Notes: generated by a model from the sequence alone, not told the origin. A stretch of 7,857 nt of DNA from Clostridia bacterium (GCA_900771085.1 CAAGMR010000027.1:1-7857); one strand, 5' to 3'. Positions 1-6,641 are shown, numbered from the stretch's first letter. Numbers and translations: made by a program.

Positions 1-669
1 GCTCAGGCAGCATACGATGTTGTTCTTGTTCTTATCGATAACGGAGTACTTAACTTCCAGTTCCAGCAGACCTTCGTTTATCTTGCATTTGCTCTTGTAC
101 CTTTCGTTTTCGCACCTCTCGCGCTCAGCCTTACAGTTTCCGCAAACAGCTCATTCCCGGGCGTTGCCGATAACCTTGTAGGTGCTTATGCCGCATGCGG
201 CGCAATGCGTTACATGTCAGAGATGGGTCTCCGTCTTAACGAAACAGAGTTCGATGTACTTCTCACAAGTTCAAAAGCAACCAAGAACAAGGGTGCTAAA
301 GCATTCTGCAAAGAGTTTGCAAATGAACTTGCAGGTGTTGATACAACAGTTATCTGCCTTGATTCCATCTACAACCCTGATTCATTAAGCATTCAGGTTA
401 AGGGACGCAAGCTCTCAAAGCTTTTTGACCAGGCAGCAGAAACAGCTGAAGTTATGGTAACTGACCATAACCCTAAGTATCACAAGTCAGAAGCAAAGGT
501 ATTTGAAAAAGCTAAAATCAATACCGCTCTTATCACAACACTTCCTGATGAAGTTCCAAACTTCTACAGATCAGAAGCTGATGATGCTCAGAACCTCAAC
601 GTTAAAGCAGTTGAGTCAGCAATCAAGATCTGCCTCGAAGCAGCTTACGCAATTGACTCAGAAGAATAA
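1..669 (+). CDS. M28-family metallopeptidase homologue, C-terminal part, probably catalytically inactive
   Basis: This reading frame is open from base 1 to TAA at 667-669 (222 codons visible), so the start lies outside the window. Visible residues 24-48 form a long hydrophobic segment (TFVYLAFALVPFVFAPLALS), likely a membrane helix or buried insert. It is followed by PGVADNLVGAYAACGAMRYM (residues 53-72), which matches the 'PGA-DN-G' metal-ligand Asp region of M28/M20-type aminopeptidases. The next conserved block ends GAKAF (98-102), as in family members reading GSEEAGLRGAKAF, but the catalytic and metal-binding Glu-Glu pair falls on Lys92-Ala93. The late 'YHT..DT..NLD' His region reads FYRSEADDAQNLN. 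The fold assignment rests on these motifs and on the ending, where a helix follows NLNVKAVESAIKICLEAAYA. I infer a pseudoenzyme or a non-peptidase descendant. The protein could also be an M20/M42 relative, because the N-terminal half is not visible. Confidence 0.6.
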   Translation, partial: AQAAYDVVLVLIDNGVLNFQFQQTFVYLAFALVPFVFAPLALSLTVSANSSFPGVADNLVGAYAACGAMRYMSEMGLRLNETEFDVLLTSSKATKNKGAKAFCKEFANELAGVDTTVICLDSIYNPDSLSIQVKGRKLSKLFDQAAETAEVMVTDHNPKYHKSEAKVFEKAKINTALITTLPDEVPNFYRSEADDAQNLNVKAVESAIKICLEAAYAIDSEE

Positions 670-681
670 TCAGAACAAATT

Positions 682-719
682 AAGCCTTGTCGTCGTTTGA
701 CGGCAAGGCTTTTATTTTT
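682..719 (+). terminator. Rho-independent terminator of the M28-like gene
   Basis: A 13-bp stem (AAGCCTTGTCGTC pairing with GACGGCAAGGCTT, one G-U pair) with a GTTT loop is followed by TTTATTTTT. It starts 12 nt after the TAA. The convergent thiN gene ends at 723. Read on the minus strand the same stem is followed by the weaker AATTTGTT, so partial bidirectional function is possible. Confidence 0.88.
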
Positions 720-722
720 ATC

Positions 723-1361
723 TTATTTTACGTCGTTCGATTCTATGATGAGAAGTTCCCCTTCGGTAAAGCTTATCACCGCTTCATCAGACGTAATTTC
801 GTTGCTTACTCCAAGTGTGGTTTTATTGGTCAATGTATGGTTCTCCAAAGAATATTTTGTTCCCGAAACAGAAAGGTTTTCCACCGTTGCGCTATATGAC
901 ACAAGGCCAAGATATTTAAAACGGTCCTTATGTATGTAATATGTTCCGGGAGCTTTCATCGAAACACGATTGTAGCCATCCTCAAAACAAAGGCTGATAC
1001 CCTTTTCGAGATATTTCGAAAGGAGTCCGATGTTACCCATCGTATGATCAAATCTGCCACCGAGACCACCAAGAACAGTGATATCCCTGTAACCATCGGC
1101 ATATGCCAGGTCAATGGCAGCTTCACTGTCTGTCATATCCTTTTCCATGGGGAGGAGAACTGCTCCTGATTTTTCAAGCACTTCACGACTAGGCATTTCG
1201 CCCGAGTCGTAATCTCCTATTAATCTTGTGGCCCTGATGCCCATTGATTCGGCAACATACAGACCTGCATCCGCGCAATAAATATCGTCGTAAATTTCCG
1301 GGTTTACGGGTATAAGATTTTTGCCCTCAACTCTGCTTGTGACAATAAGACATTCTGGCAA
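723..1361 (-). CDS. thiN: Thiamine pyrophosphokinase
   Basis: This 212-aa cytoplasmic enzyme transfers pyrophosphate from ATP to thiamine, giving thiamine diphosphate and AMP in the salvage route to the cofactor. The family signatures appear in order: ADAG at 30-33 (usual ADGG), GDYDSG at 49-54 (usual GDFDS), EKDMTDSE at 73-80 and GGLGGRFDHTMGN at 98-110, which together form the ATP/Mg site. The C-terminal thiamine-binding beta domain carries LENHTLTNKTTLGVSNEI. Length is normal for bacterial ThiN. The start is TTG at 1361 (reverse strand), since no in-frame ATG or GTG lies just upstream. An AAAAGGG stretch 9 nt before it is a plausible ribosome binding site. The gene is monocistronic here, convergent with the M28-like gene and divergent from the lipoprotein gene. 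No TPP riboswitch is visible in its short leader. Confidence 0.95.
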   Translation of the reverse strand: MPECLIVTSRVEGKNLIPVNPEIYDDIYCADAGLYVAESMGIRATRLIGDYDSGEMPSREVLEKSGAVLLPMEKDMTDSEAAIDLAYADGYRDITVLGGLGGRFDHTMGNIGLLSKYLEKGISLCFEDGYNRVSMKAPGTYYIHKDRFKYLGLVSYSATVENLSVSGTKYSLENHTLTNKTTLGVSNEITSDEAVISFTEGELLIIESNDVK

Positions 1362-1399
1362 TCTGACACGCCCTTTTCTTTGAAAAATCTTTACTTAAA

Positions 1400-1428
1400 A
1401 TTATACATTTGAGGCCATTCCATTTCAA
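1400..1428 (-). promoter_or_regulatory. Sigma-A type promoter of thiN
   Basis: Read on the minus strand, TTGAAA (1428-1423) is separated by exactly 17 bp from a perfect TATAAT (1405-1400), which lies about 40 nt upstream of the TTG start. The spacing and near-consensus boxes make this the best promoter in the window. The leader is too short for a riboswitch. Confidence 0.75.
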
Positions 1429-1457
1429 CAAATCCACTTCCTTTTAAAATATGCGTA

Positions 1458-1466
1458 TGTTAAAAT
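1458..1466 (+). promoter_or_regulatory. Extended -10 promoter of the lipoprotein-flavoprotein operon
   Basis: TGtTAAAAT at 1458-1466 is an extended -10 element. No good -35 box lies 17 bp upstream (TTCCTT at 1438-1443), which is usual for extended -10 promoters. Transcription would start near 1473, just inside the first in-frame ATG (1471). That supports translation from the downstream TTG at 1513. Confidence 0.45.
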
Positions 1467-1500
1467 TATTATGTTTTTCAGAGAAAAAATAACGCATAAA

Positions 1501-1506
1501 GAAGGA
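1501..1506 (+). promoter_or_regulatory. Ribosome binding site fixing a TTG start
   Basis: GAAGGA ends 6 nt before TTG at 1513-1515. No comparable site precedes the in-frame ATG at 1471. Starting at TTG places a clean Lys/His-rich signal-peptide n-region at the protein's N-terminus, so this site decides the start. Confidence 0.75.
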
Positions 1507-1512
1507 ACTCTT

Positions 1513-3228
1513 TTGAAACATAAATTAACTGCTTTTCTGATGGCATTATGCCTTGTAATCACTCTGTTCTCCGGATGCAGCAAAAACGAAGCGGATGTTA
1601 CCCTCCCGATGGCGGCCGCTCCGTCGAGTTACGACCCTGTAATAGCTGAAGGTGCAGATATTTCTTCCATTGCAAACAACCTTTATGAAGGTCTTGTACG
1701 TATAGATGAAAACGGTAATGTCCAGCCTGCCGTTGCGGATCACTGGAATGTTACCGACGGCGGATTGACATATACTTTCACACTTAAAGGTGACTCTAGA
1801 TGGCACCTTCCAACCAAGCCCGATGAAAGTGTAAAAGATAAAAACTTCAACGAGGCAGTAACAGCCGACGATTTTGAATTTGCCTTAAAACGCGCTGTTT
1901 CACCGGACACTAAAGCTCCGGGTGCCAGCAAGCTTTTCTCAATCCGAAACGCTGAGGCAATTAACAAAGGTGATGCCAGACCTTCTACTCTCGGAGTTGA
2001 GGCAAAAGGTGACAACACTCTTGTAATCAGACTTTCTCAGCCTGACACAAACTTCCTTGCGGCTCTCGCCCTTCCGGTTGCGATGCCTTGCAACCAGAAG
2101 TTCTTTGAGGCAACTCTCGGTCGATACGCTCTTGACCCGACTCTCATTCTCACCAACGGTCCATATTACCTTGCATCAACATCACTGTCCGGCGGAAGCC
2201 TGACTCTCGCAAAATCCGATGACTACGTTGGAAACTTCGAGGCCAGGGTTGAAAAGGTTAAGTTCGTTAAGGCAGTCGAGAACCCTGTTGTTGAAGTAAA
2301 AGACGAAGACAAAGGCGGATCCGGAAATACCGCATCTTCCGCTCTGAATATCGTTGAAGAATTAAACGATGACAAAGGCAGCATCGATGCCGCAACCATC
2401 TCAATGGATGGAGCAAATTTAATCAAGTCAAAAGTTGACATAACAAAATATGACAGTGCGGTTAAAGCAATCTGCTTTAACCAGAACAGTGTGTTCGGAA
2501 GCTGCGCTCCTCTCAGAAAAGCTTTTGCTTCCGCAATAGATGCCAGCCGTTTTGCTGACGGCAACAACGGCGCAAAAGGAGTAGTGGCAGATGCCACACT
2601 TGGCACCTTTGGCGAAGGTTATCGCCAAAGTGCAGGCAGGACAAAGCCACTGCCATACAGTCTCGGCAATTCTCGCAAATACATTGAAGAAGCCACAAAT
2701 GCTCTTCAGGGCTTTGCCGATTCGGACAAAGAAGATAACTTTGAGTTTAGCGGTACATTTAACGTAAAACTCCTCTGCCTCTCTGACGACAAGGCTTTCG
2801 TTCAGTCACTTGTTCAAAGCTGGCAGAAGGCTTTCGGAACAACGCTCTCAATTGAAATCAGCACATACGACACGGAACGTGACCTCAAACAGGCCATCAG
2901 CTACGGCAGTTATGACATAGCATATGCAACTGTTGAAAGCGATGACTATCTGGCTCTCAACGTCCTTCGAGGATTCACAGGTTCTTCCGACACCAATATC
3001 ATAAATCTCAAGGATGAGTACTTTAACAGTCTGGTGGAAGATGCCGCAAAAACTGAAAAGGGCTCGATATCAAAGTCTACCAAGAAAGCTGAACAGTATC
3101 TCATCAATGAGGCTTATTTCATTCCTGTTGAAAATGTTCAGACAGCTTTTGTTTATAAAAAGAGCGTAAAGGGCCTGACCGTACTTCCAAACGGCAACAC
3201 CTTTGCACTTTACAATATTGGAAAATAA
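1513..3228 (+). CDS. Lipoprotein substrate-binding protein, family 5 (OppA/DppA-like)
   Basis: This 571-aa protein starts at TTG. The signal peptide is MKHKLTAFLMALCLVITLFS, then lipobox FSGC with lipidated Cys22, so the protein should sit on the outer face of the membrane. The mature part follows the SBP_bac_5 plan. Its N-lobe opens with 'SSYDPVIAEGADISSIANNL YEGLV', continues with DGGLTYTFTLKGDSRWH, and has the AVTADDFEFALKRAVSP hallmark. A second lobe has the conserved APLRKAFASAIDASRF block and the C-terminal DEYFNSLVEDA...AEQYLINEAYFIPV region. Such proteins feed peptides, nickel or other solutes to ABC permeases, but no permease or ATPase gene is adjacent, so the ligand and partner are unknown. 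An acidic, Gly/Ser-rich stretch (VKDEDKGGSGNTASS) looks like a surface loop. The gene lies 13 nt before a flavoprotein gene and probably shares its transcript. Confidence 0.88.
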   Translation: MKHKLTAFLMALCLVITLFSGCSKNEADVTLPMAAAPSSYDPVIAEGADISSIANNLYEGLVRIDENGNVQPAVADHWNVTDGGLTYTFTLKGDSRWHLPTKPDESVKDKNFNEAVTADDFEFALKRAVSPDTKAPGASKLFSIRNAEAINKGDARPSTLGVEAKGDNTLVIRLSQPDTNFLAALALPVAMPCNQKFFEATLGRYALDPTLILTNGPYYLASTSLSGGSLTLAKSDDYVGNFEARVEKVKFVKAVENPVVEVKDEDKGGSGNTASSALNIVEELNDDKGSIDAATISMDGANLIKSKVDITKYDSAVKAICFNQNSVFGSCAPLRKAFASAIDASRFADGNNGAKGVVADATLGTFGEGYRQSAGRTKPLPYSLGNSRKYIEEATNALQGFADSDKEDNFEFSGTFNVKLLCLSDDKAFVQSLVQSWQKAFGTTLSIEISTYDTERDLKQAISYGSYDIAYATVESDDYLALNVLRGFTGSSDTNIINLKDEYFNSLVEDAAKTEKGSISKSTKKAEQYLINEAYFIPVENVQTAFVYKKSVKGLTVLPNGNTFALYNIGK

Positions 3229-3241
3229 AGGAGAATCAACG

Positions 3242-3778
3242 ATGCCAAGAGAAAAGACACCGGGCAGACTTGAAGGAAAAAACATAAAGGTTGGCATGTG
3301 TGCCTGCGGAGGAGTTCCTGAAGCTTTCGAACTTCTTTCAGCACTCAGAAAAGAAGGCGCAGACCTCGAAATCGTTATGACACCTTCCGCAGCAAAAGTA
3401 TTCAGCCCAATCATGGTACAGCGTGAATCAAACAAGCCTGTACTCATTGAGCAGTTTGAATTACCAAAGGTTTTTGACGATAAGCACAACCGTACAAAAG
3501 CAGACCTGTTCCTCATTGCTCCGGCTTCCGCCGACACAGTCAACAAGGCTGCCTGCGGAATCGCAGACAACCTTCTCACAACAAACATTCTTGCAGCTCG
3601 CTGCCCTGTAGCATATATACTCCGTTGCAACCCTGCAATGTATGAGAAGCCTGTTACAAAGAGACACATAGCACAGATGATAGAAGACGGTGCCATTTTC
3701 CTTAACAATGAGGATAAGCCAAACAAGTATCCGCCAATAAATGAAATCATCGACAAAGTTGTTGATTTATTAAAATAA
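3242..3778 (+). CDS. Flavoprotein of the CoaC/UbiX/EpiD (HFCD) fold
   Basis: This 178-aa protein has no signal peptide. The nucleotide-binding opening VGMCACGGVPEAFELLSALRK (residues 17-37), the ADLFLIAPASADTVNKAACG block (87-106) and NPAMYEKPVTKRHI (130-143) match the FMN-binding family that includes phosphopantothenoylcysteine decarboxylase, UbiX and lantibiotic decarboxylases. The usual PASANT motif reads PASADT, and the PxMNxxMW clamp is shortened to PAMY with no Asn. The Cys-containing C-terminal motif of CoaC is absent. It is therefore unlikely to be CoaC, and its substrate is unknown. I chose ATG 3242 because GGAG (3230-3233) sits 8 nt upstream; the in-frame ATG at 3203 lies inside the previous gene and has no such site. 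It is the second gene of the lipoprotein operon. Flavin binding is inferred from the family. Confidence 0.8.
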   Translation: MPREKTPGRLEGKNIKVGMCACGGVPEAFELLSALRKEGADLEIVMTPSAAKVFSPIMVQRESNKPVLIEQFELPKVFDDKHNRTKADLFLIAPASADTVNKAACGIADNLLTTNILAARCPVAYILRCNPAMYEKPVTKRHIAQMIEDGAIFLNNEDKPNKYPPINEIIDKVVDLLK

Positions 3779-3785
3779 AAAAAAT

Positions 3786-3820
3786 AAGGGCGACCCAGAC
3801 GGGTCGCCCTTTAGTTTTGC
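3786..3820. terminator. Bidirectional intrinsic terminator between convergent genes
   Basis: A perfect 11-bp stem (AAGGGCGACCC / GGGTCGCCCTT) with loop AGAC starts 8 nt after the flavoprotein stop. It has a TTTAGTTTT tail on the plus strand and an ATTTTTTTTATTTT tail on the minus strand (3772-3785). It should therefore end both the flavoprotein and the SGNH hydrolase transcripts. Confidence 0.92.
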
Positions 3821-3822
3821 AA

Positions 3823-4824
3823 TTAAAGTGCTGCAAGAATCTTGTTAGCCATATCAATGTGGCCCTGTGGTGTTGGATGAAGATCTCCTGAAAGATACCA
3901 GTAAGAGTTAGGATCTGTCATGTTTGTTGGAATGTTGTGGAGATCAACAAAAGTATACTGATTATGCCATGGGCTCTGATACTGCATGTAGTTGTTGAGA
4001 ATATCAGAGATTGGTGTAAAGAGCTGGCATACAGCCTTTACAAGAGGATCAGGAGTAATACCGCACTCATATGGGTTGTAAGATGCAAGAACTACAATCT
4101 TGGCATTTGGATTAAGTGCACGGATGATTTTGATGATTGCATCGAAGTTCTGCTGGAAAGATACTGCAGATCTGAGAGCAATCTTGTACATTTCTTCAGC
4201 GTATGCTGTGTTTTCCATCATTGTACCGATGTTCTTGAGTGTCTCACCGGCAAATGTCATAGGATTGAGCAAAGCCATCATTTCAGCCTGAGCTGCTGCT
4301 TTGATGTTGCTTTCAGCCCAGTTAGCCATTGAGAGTGGCTGCATGGTATCGTTTCCACCAAGGTTTACTGTGATAAGGTCTGCTTTTTTGATTGCAGCCT
4401 TGAATGACTTTCTGAGTCTCTTGATTCCGTCATAGTCAACATCAACCTTTGAGCCGTTGATGTTTGGAAGATACCAACCTGAGCAGGCATCAGCAGTATA
4501 TGTTTCATCAAGGATAAGTCTAACGTCGTTAGTTCTGTAACCCTGGTGAGCATACTGATAAAGTGTCTTTGCTCCTACTCCCTTTCTAACAAGGTCAGGG
4601 TATGTATTGGTAATGTCTGGGCGCTGAGCTTTGCTTCTGTCTTCGTTGTCAGGTCCGCAATAAGGGTAACCTGCTGCGATACTGTCGCCGATGCAAAGAT
4701 ATGTGTTGTACTTTGCTCCGCTGGCAGTCTTGCCGAGAGCGGCAACTGAAAGTGTGCAAGCAGCAATCATAACCAAAGTCATGACGAGTGCGCAGATTCT
4801 TTTGGCAATAGTCTGTCTCTTCAT
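3823..4824 (-). CDS. Secreted SGNH/GDSL-type hydrolase
   Basis: This 333-aa protein has a Sec signal peptide (residues 1-29: positively charged start, hydrophobic core, probable cleavage after SVAA). The SGNH blocks are clear. Block I is CIGDSIAAG with nucleophile Ser48. A Gly in HQGYRTND (93-100) fits block II. Block III is NLGGND with Asn158. The C-terminal SGDLHPTPQGH supplies Asp314 and His316. Members hydrolyse ester bonds in lipids, acylated polysaccharides or small esters; the substrate cannot be told here. The helical stretch between blocks III and V (about residues 165-240) is long and carries no visible family motif. No cell-wall anchor or binding repeat is present, so the protein is probably released or held non-covalently. 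GGAGG 7 nt before the ATG confirms the start. The gene stands alone between two terminators. Confidence 0.92.
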   Translation of the reverse strand: MKRQTIAKRICALVMTLVMIAACTLSVAALGKTASGAKYNTYLCIGDSIAAGYPYCGPDNEDRSKAQRPDITNTYPDLVRKGVGAKTLYQYAHQGYRTNDVRLILDETYTADACSGWYLPNINGSKVDVDYDGIKRLRKSFKAAIKKADLITVNLGGNDTMQPLSMANWAESNIKAAAQAEMMALLNPMTFAGETLKNIGTMMENTAYAEEMYKIALRSAVSFQQNFDAIIKIIRALNPNAKIVVLASYNPYECGITPDPLVKAVCQLFTPISDILNNYMQYQSPWHNQYTFVDLHNIPTNMTDPNSYWYLSGDLHPTPQGHIDMANKILAAL

Positions 4825-4855
4825 TTTTCTGCCTCCATTTTATTTTTACCCGTAT

Positions 4856-4884
4856 ATTATGCCCTAAAACAGTTGTTCGAGCAA
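4856..4884 (-). promoter_or_regulatory. Probable promoter of the SGNH hydrolase
   Basis: On the minus strand TTGCTC (4884-4879) is 17 bp from CATAAT (4861-4856), about 32 nt before the start codon. Each box keeps four or five consensus bases. The preceding operon terminates upstream at 4926-4957, so a promoter is needed in this gap. Confidence 0.5.
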
Positions 4885-4925
4885 GTTTTATTGCACACAT
4901 TTAAATATTTGTTTACATATAAAGC

Positions 4926-4957
4926 AAAAAGGAGCAGCTTCGAGCCGCTCCTTTTTT
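4926..4957 (-). terminator. Terminator of the methyltransferase operon
   Basis: On the minus strand a 9-bp stem (GGAGCGGCT / AGCTGCTCC, one G-U pair) with a CGA loop lies between A6 and T5 tracts, beginning 8 nt after the TAA. On the plus strand the G-U becomes an A-C mismatch, so the minus direction is favoured. Confidence 0.88.
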
Positions 4958-4964
4958 ATCATTT

Positions 4965-6641
4965 TTAATCTCTTGTCTTAAACCATGCAACGTCTGTCTG
5001 TGTTGGAAGATAGAAGTAGAAACCGTCTTCTCTTTCTGTAAGGAAGGAGTCAACATTCTTCTTGAACTGTTCCATGTCAACAGCATCCGGATGTCTTGTG
5101 AGATTGATAAGGTCTTCATAAGCCTCTTCCTTTGTTGCAAAGAGTTTATCCCAGCCTTCATCAATTGTGGAAACGTGAACTTCTATGCCACGTTTTGCAA
5201 GAGCTTCCTTAAGTTCAGGACCGGCCATAGGTAACTTGTCACCCATCTCAACAGGTCCTCTTCCGCCGAAGAGCATTCCGTTATCCTTCTTGCCTTCAGG
5301 TTTTGCTCCCGGAGGTGGTCCCATTCTGCGCGGGCGAAGATCAGGATACTTTTCCATTGCTGCTTCAGAATAACAATCCTTAAAGAGCTTGCCACGTGAC
5401 TGTGGAAGGTTTGGTGCTCCCGGTGCCCACATTACAGTTACCGCATACTTTCTTGCAGCCTTCTGAAGAAGAGAAAGTGTGCTAGGTCCGCCACCGCCGC
5501 GAGACTGGATAACCATGTCAACTTCAGGAATTGTATTGCCGATTTCTGTTTCCTGCCAGTCAGCAAATACGAATTCAACATTGGTTACGCCTGCAGCTGC
5601 ACAGTTCTTCTTGCATTCATTAAGCATGCCTTCTGAAGAATCAAGTGCAATAACCTTTTTAACTCTTTTTGCAAGCTGAATAGCTACACGTCCCGGGCCA
5701 CAGCCACAGTCAAGTACTACCATGTCAGGTTCGAGTGGCATCTCATCAAGCTGAAGGTTTGTTCCATTAACCTCCATAAGTGTCATAAGGCTGTAGTACT
5801 TTGACTCAGCATCCCACATGTTTGGGAGTTTTACAGTCCAGTTGCCAACCTTACGCTGAACAGGTGTGAAGCCCATCATCATGAAACGGTTTGCAAGGAA
5901 TACCTTTGCAAATTCTTCTGCAAGTTCTCTGTTTTCTGTTGCCTTTGGAATTGTAATTGCATGAAGAATAATATTGCCACAAACAGTCTTTCCACCGTCA
6001 ACGTCAAAGCTTACGCTCTTGTAATCTTCCTCATGGTCTATTGAACCAAGATTCATAACAGCAGGAAGAGTCGCAAAGTTTGCACCGCGAGCTACAGCAC
6101 CGCTCTTATAAGCAATCATATATGTGCCCGGTTCCTGCTTTGGAGGCATTGGTGGCTTCTTGCCCGGTTCCATTGGAGGTCTCTTATACTGATCTCTGTC
6201 GAGACCCTTATAAGATGGGTTGCCAAGGATTTTTTCGGAAAGTCCCGGTTCAACCTTGTCAGCGAGCTTCATAGCCATTACTGCACGGTATCCGCCAGGA
6301 TCGTTGAAAGGATTAACGTGCTTTACAGTATTTGCAGGATCTGTAAGAACTTCCTTCCAGTTTTCTTCAGTAACACCTTCGCCGATTACTACCATCTCGT
6401 TGCCACCCCAGATGAAATAGCCATCAACATATTCAGGCATCATTAATTCATCGATATTCTCGTTATCCGCAAGGATAAGAACATCATATTTTTCCCCTGC
6501 CAGATATTCGTTAATGCCGGCAACAGAGCCACCAATTTTGAGTTCAACCTCTACTCCTTCATGCTCTGCTTTGAAACGTTCAACTGCATCTTTGGCAATC
6601 TTTCCGGCAACACCTGCCGAAAACACTTTAAGTGTGGACAT
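4965..6641 (-). CDS. Fusion of a cytoplasmic WtpA/ModA-like oxyanion-binding domain and a SAM methyltransferase
   Basis: This is a 558-aa fusion. Residues 3-265 follow the tungstate/molybdate-binding WtpA pattern: LKVFSAGVAG, GGSVAGINEY (S39), DVLILADNENIDELMMPEYV, GGNEMVVI, NPFNDPGGYRAVMAMKLAD (D114), YMIAYKSGAVARG, CGNIILHAITIPKATENREL and a closing GFTPVQRKVG. There is no signal peptide or lipobox, so this half should be cytoplasmic. Residues about 305-558 are a class I methyltransferase with motif I VLDCGCGPGR (309-318), the acidic end of beta-2 at ALDSS (332-336) and WAPGAPNLP (405-413). A Pro-rich insert (154-171) lies inside the binding domain and a second Pro/Gly insert (437-463) inside the methyltransferase. 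The methyltransferase half resembles the protein encoded immediately upstream. GGAGG 6 nt before the ATG overlaps the end of that gene. The domain calls are secure; the substrate and the reason for the fusion are unknown. No frameshift or stop separates the halves, so it is a true fusion in this sequence. Confidence 0.87.
   Translation of the reverse strand: MSTLKVFSAGVAGKIAKDAVERFKAEHEGVEVELKIGGSVAGINEYLAGEKYDVLILADNENIDELMMPEYVDGYFIWGGNEMVVIGEGVTEENWKEVLTDPANTVKHVNPFNDPGGYRAVMAMKLADKVEPGLSEKILGNPSYKGLDRDQYKRPPMEPGKKPPMPPKQEPGTYMIAYKSGAVARGANFATLPAVMNLGSIDHEEDYKSVSFDVDGGKTVCGNIILHAITIPKATENRELAEEFAKVFLANRFMMMGFTPVQRKVGNWTVKLPNMWDAESKYYSLMTLMEVNGTNLQLDEMPLEPDMVVLDCGCGPGRVAIQLAKRVKKVIALDSSEGMLNECKKNCAAAGVTNVEFVFADWQETEIGNTIPEVDMVIQSRGGGGPSTLSLLQKAARKYAVTVMWAPGAPNLPQSRGKLFKDCYSEAAMEKYPDLRPRRMGPPPGAKPEGKKDNGMLFGGRGPVEMGDKLPMAGPELKEALAKRGIEVHVSTIDEGWDKLFATKEEAYEDLINLTRHPDAVDMEQFKKNVDSFLTEREDGFYFYLPTQTDVAWFKTRD

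Noticed and set aside
1362..1400. A TPP riboswitch ahead of thiN.
   Set aside because: The leader between the promoter and the start is only about 35 nt and lacks the conserved CUGAGA element, so there is no room for the aptamer.
1471..1512. ATG at 1471 as start of the lipoprotein.
   Set aside because: It would add 14 charged residues before the signal peptide and lies at or before the predicted transcription start. TTG 1513 has GAAGGA 6 nt upstream.
3203..3241. ATG at 3203 as start of the flavoprotein.
   Set aside because: It lies inside the preceding gene with no suitable ribosome binding site. ATG 3242 follows GGAG.
3070..3756. Open frame of 228 codons on the minus strand.
   Set aside because: It lies antisense to the end of the lipoprotein gene and nearly the whole flavoprotein gene. 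It has no ribosome binding site, and its composition mirrors the codon pattern of the sense genes.
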